The notes under the pieces are model-generated. The model did not search any database. It was not told the DNA's origin and was given only the letters and a program-made list of their open reading frames with translations. Position numbers and translations under genes: made by a program. From assembly GCA_009782405.1 (NCBI GenBank), contig WRJC01000073.1, positions 1-13,235 on the forward strand: 13,235 nucleotides of DNA, read 5' to 3'. Positions 12,851 through 13,235 of the stretch are shown here, in pieces. Positions within the stretch are counted from its first letter, which is position 1. Every line of letters begins with the position of its first letter. This stretch comes from Oscillospiraceae bacterium (GTDB taxonomy: Bacteria; Bacillota_A; Clostridia; Oscillospirales; WRJC01).

Positions 12851-12968
12851 ATGCGATATTTGGATATGAAAACATTTGGCGTGTTTTAATATATCAAGGC
12901 AAGGAGCGGGGAAAAATACAAAAAATATTGGAATCAATTGTAATGTATATTAGCCATAAACCCTAACG

Positions 12969-12991
12969 GCAATTATATAGTGCATAATTGC
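12969..12991. promoter_or_regulatory. Inverted repeat upstream of the ATPase promoter
   Basis: GCAATTAT (12969-12976) and ATAATTGC (12984-12991) are inverse complements around 7 bases; in RNA the stem could extend by a G-U and a C-G pair. It lies about 34 bp upstream of the -35 at 13025 and may be an operator or a hairpin. The rest of the gap 12848-13076 is AT-rich and shows nothing else I can support. Confidence 0.35.
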
Positions 12992-13024
12992 TGATGTGTT
13001 CGGCAAAATAACACCATAAAATTG

Positions 13025-13053
13025 TTGACACCTTGTTTTTTTAGTGATATACT
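13025..13053 (+). promoter_or_regulatory. Promoter of the ATPase gene
   Basis: TTGACA (13025-13030), exactly 17 bp, then TATACT (13048-13053), with TGA before it as an extended -10. Transcription would start near 13060, about 17 nt before the ATG, leaving room only for the AGGGG-type ribosome binding site. Confidence 0.75.
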
Positions 13054-13076
13054 GTTTTCGAAGGGGCGTGACATAT

Positions 13077-13235
13077 ATGCAAAGAATCCTTATGGATAAA
13101 TTAATCGCTTGGAAAGAAAACCCGAAAAAAAAGCCGCTCATTCTACAGGGCGTGCGTCAATGCGGAAAAACGTATCTGCTCAATGAATTCGGGAACAAGC
13201 ATTACGATGATGTCTTTTATTGCAAATTCGACGCC
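13077..13235 (+). CDS. AAA-family ATPase, AAA_14/DUF4143 type (partial, runs off the right edge)
   Basis: The first 53 residues are visible. A Walker A motif, GVRQCGKT at 25-32 within LILQGVRQCGKTYLL, is in the GxRQxGKT form typical of the AAA_14 group, whose members usually carry a C-terminal DUF4143 domain and are about 400 residues long. They are cytoplasmic ATPases common in anaerobes, with no settled function. The ATG at 13077 is preceded by an AAGGGG Shine-Dalgarno about 10 nt upstream and a consensus promoter. The DUF4143 part lies outside the window, so that portion of the name is inferred from the N-terminus. Confidence 0.8.
   Translation, partial: MQRILMDKLIAWKENPKKKPLILQGVRQCGKTYLLNEFGNKHYDDVFYCKFDA

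Overview
The window looks like chromosomal DNA of an anaerobic Firmicute, most likely an uncultured Clostridia. The reasons are strong AGGAGG-type ribosome binding sites, sigma-A promoters with extended -10 elements, a solute-binding lipoprotein of the type clostridia carry in many copies, a RelB/DinJ antitoxin, an XRE regulator with a TPR-like tail, and an AAA_14-type ATPase. The lineage is inferred from gene content and was not tested.

Layout. (1) Positions 1-2919, minus strand: an operon with one clear promoter encodes a 62-aa protein of unknown function, a URO-D-superfamily protein, an extracellular solute-binding lipoprotein, and the first codons of a further gene that runs off the left edge. 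(2) Positions 2958-4540, plus strand: a consensus promoter drives a RelB/DinJ antitoxin whose toxin gene seems to be missing. An XRE regulator follows with its own promoter; its ribosome binding site lies in one arm of a 10-bp inverted repeat, and an intrinsic terminator ends it. (3) Positions 4516-5271, minus: a sugar phosphate isomerase/epimerase. (4) Positions 5337-9221, minus: a visibly AT-rich restriction-modification island behind a perfect TTGACA-17-TATAAT promoter. It reads small HTH protein, decayed DUF3644-like gene, Dam-family adenine methyltransferase, PD-(D/E)XK restriction endonuclease, second amino-methyltransferase. (5) Positions 9271-11771, minus: an operon of a sialidase-like BNR protein and an MFS transporter. 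(6) Positions 11795-12200: a probable gene remnant with a terminator. (7) From 12172, plus: an HD-domain hydrolase, then the start of an ATPase that leaves the right edge.

How the genes work together. Regions 1, 3 and 5 suggest glycan or sugar uptake and processing: a binding protein, a sialidase-like enzyme, a permease and a sugar isomerase. The promoters of regions 1 and 5 carry the same 12-mer containing the palindrome CAAAATTTTG at the same place between -35 and -10, so they may share a regulator. The island in region 4 seems to have been inserted just upstream of the isomerase gene.

The island is the most informative part. Two methyltransferases with one nuclease fit a system with an asymmetric recognition site. 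The nuclease appears to have lost an internal piece of its C-terminal domain: its reading frame stops early, while the missing C-terminal end survives in another frame and stops 2 nt before the second methyltransferase. The DUF3644-like gene has a similar internal deletion. The system therefore looks like one whose methyltransferases are kept while nuclease and accessory gene decay. No CRISPR array, rRNA, tRNA or insertion sequence was seen.
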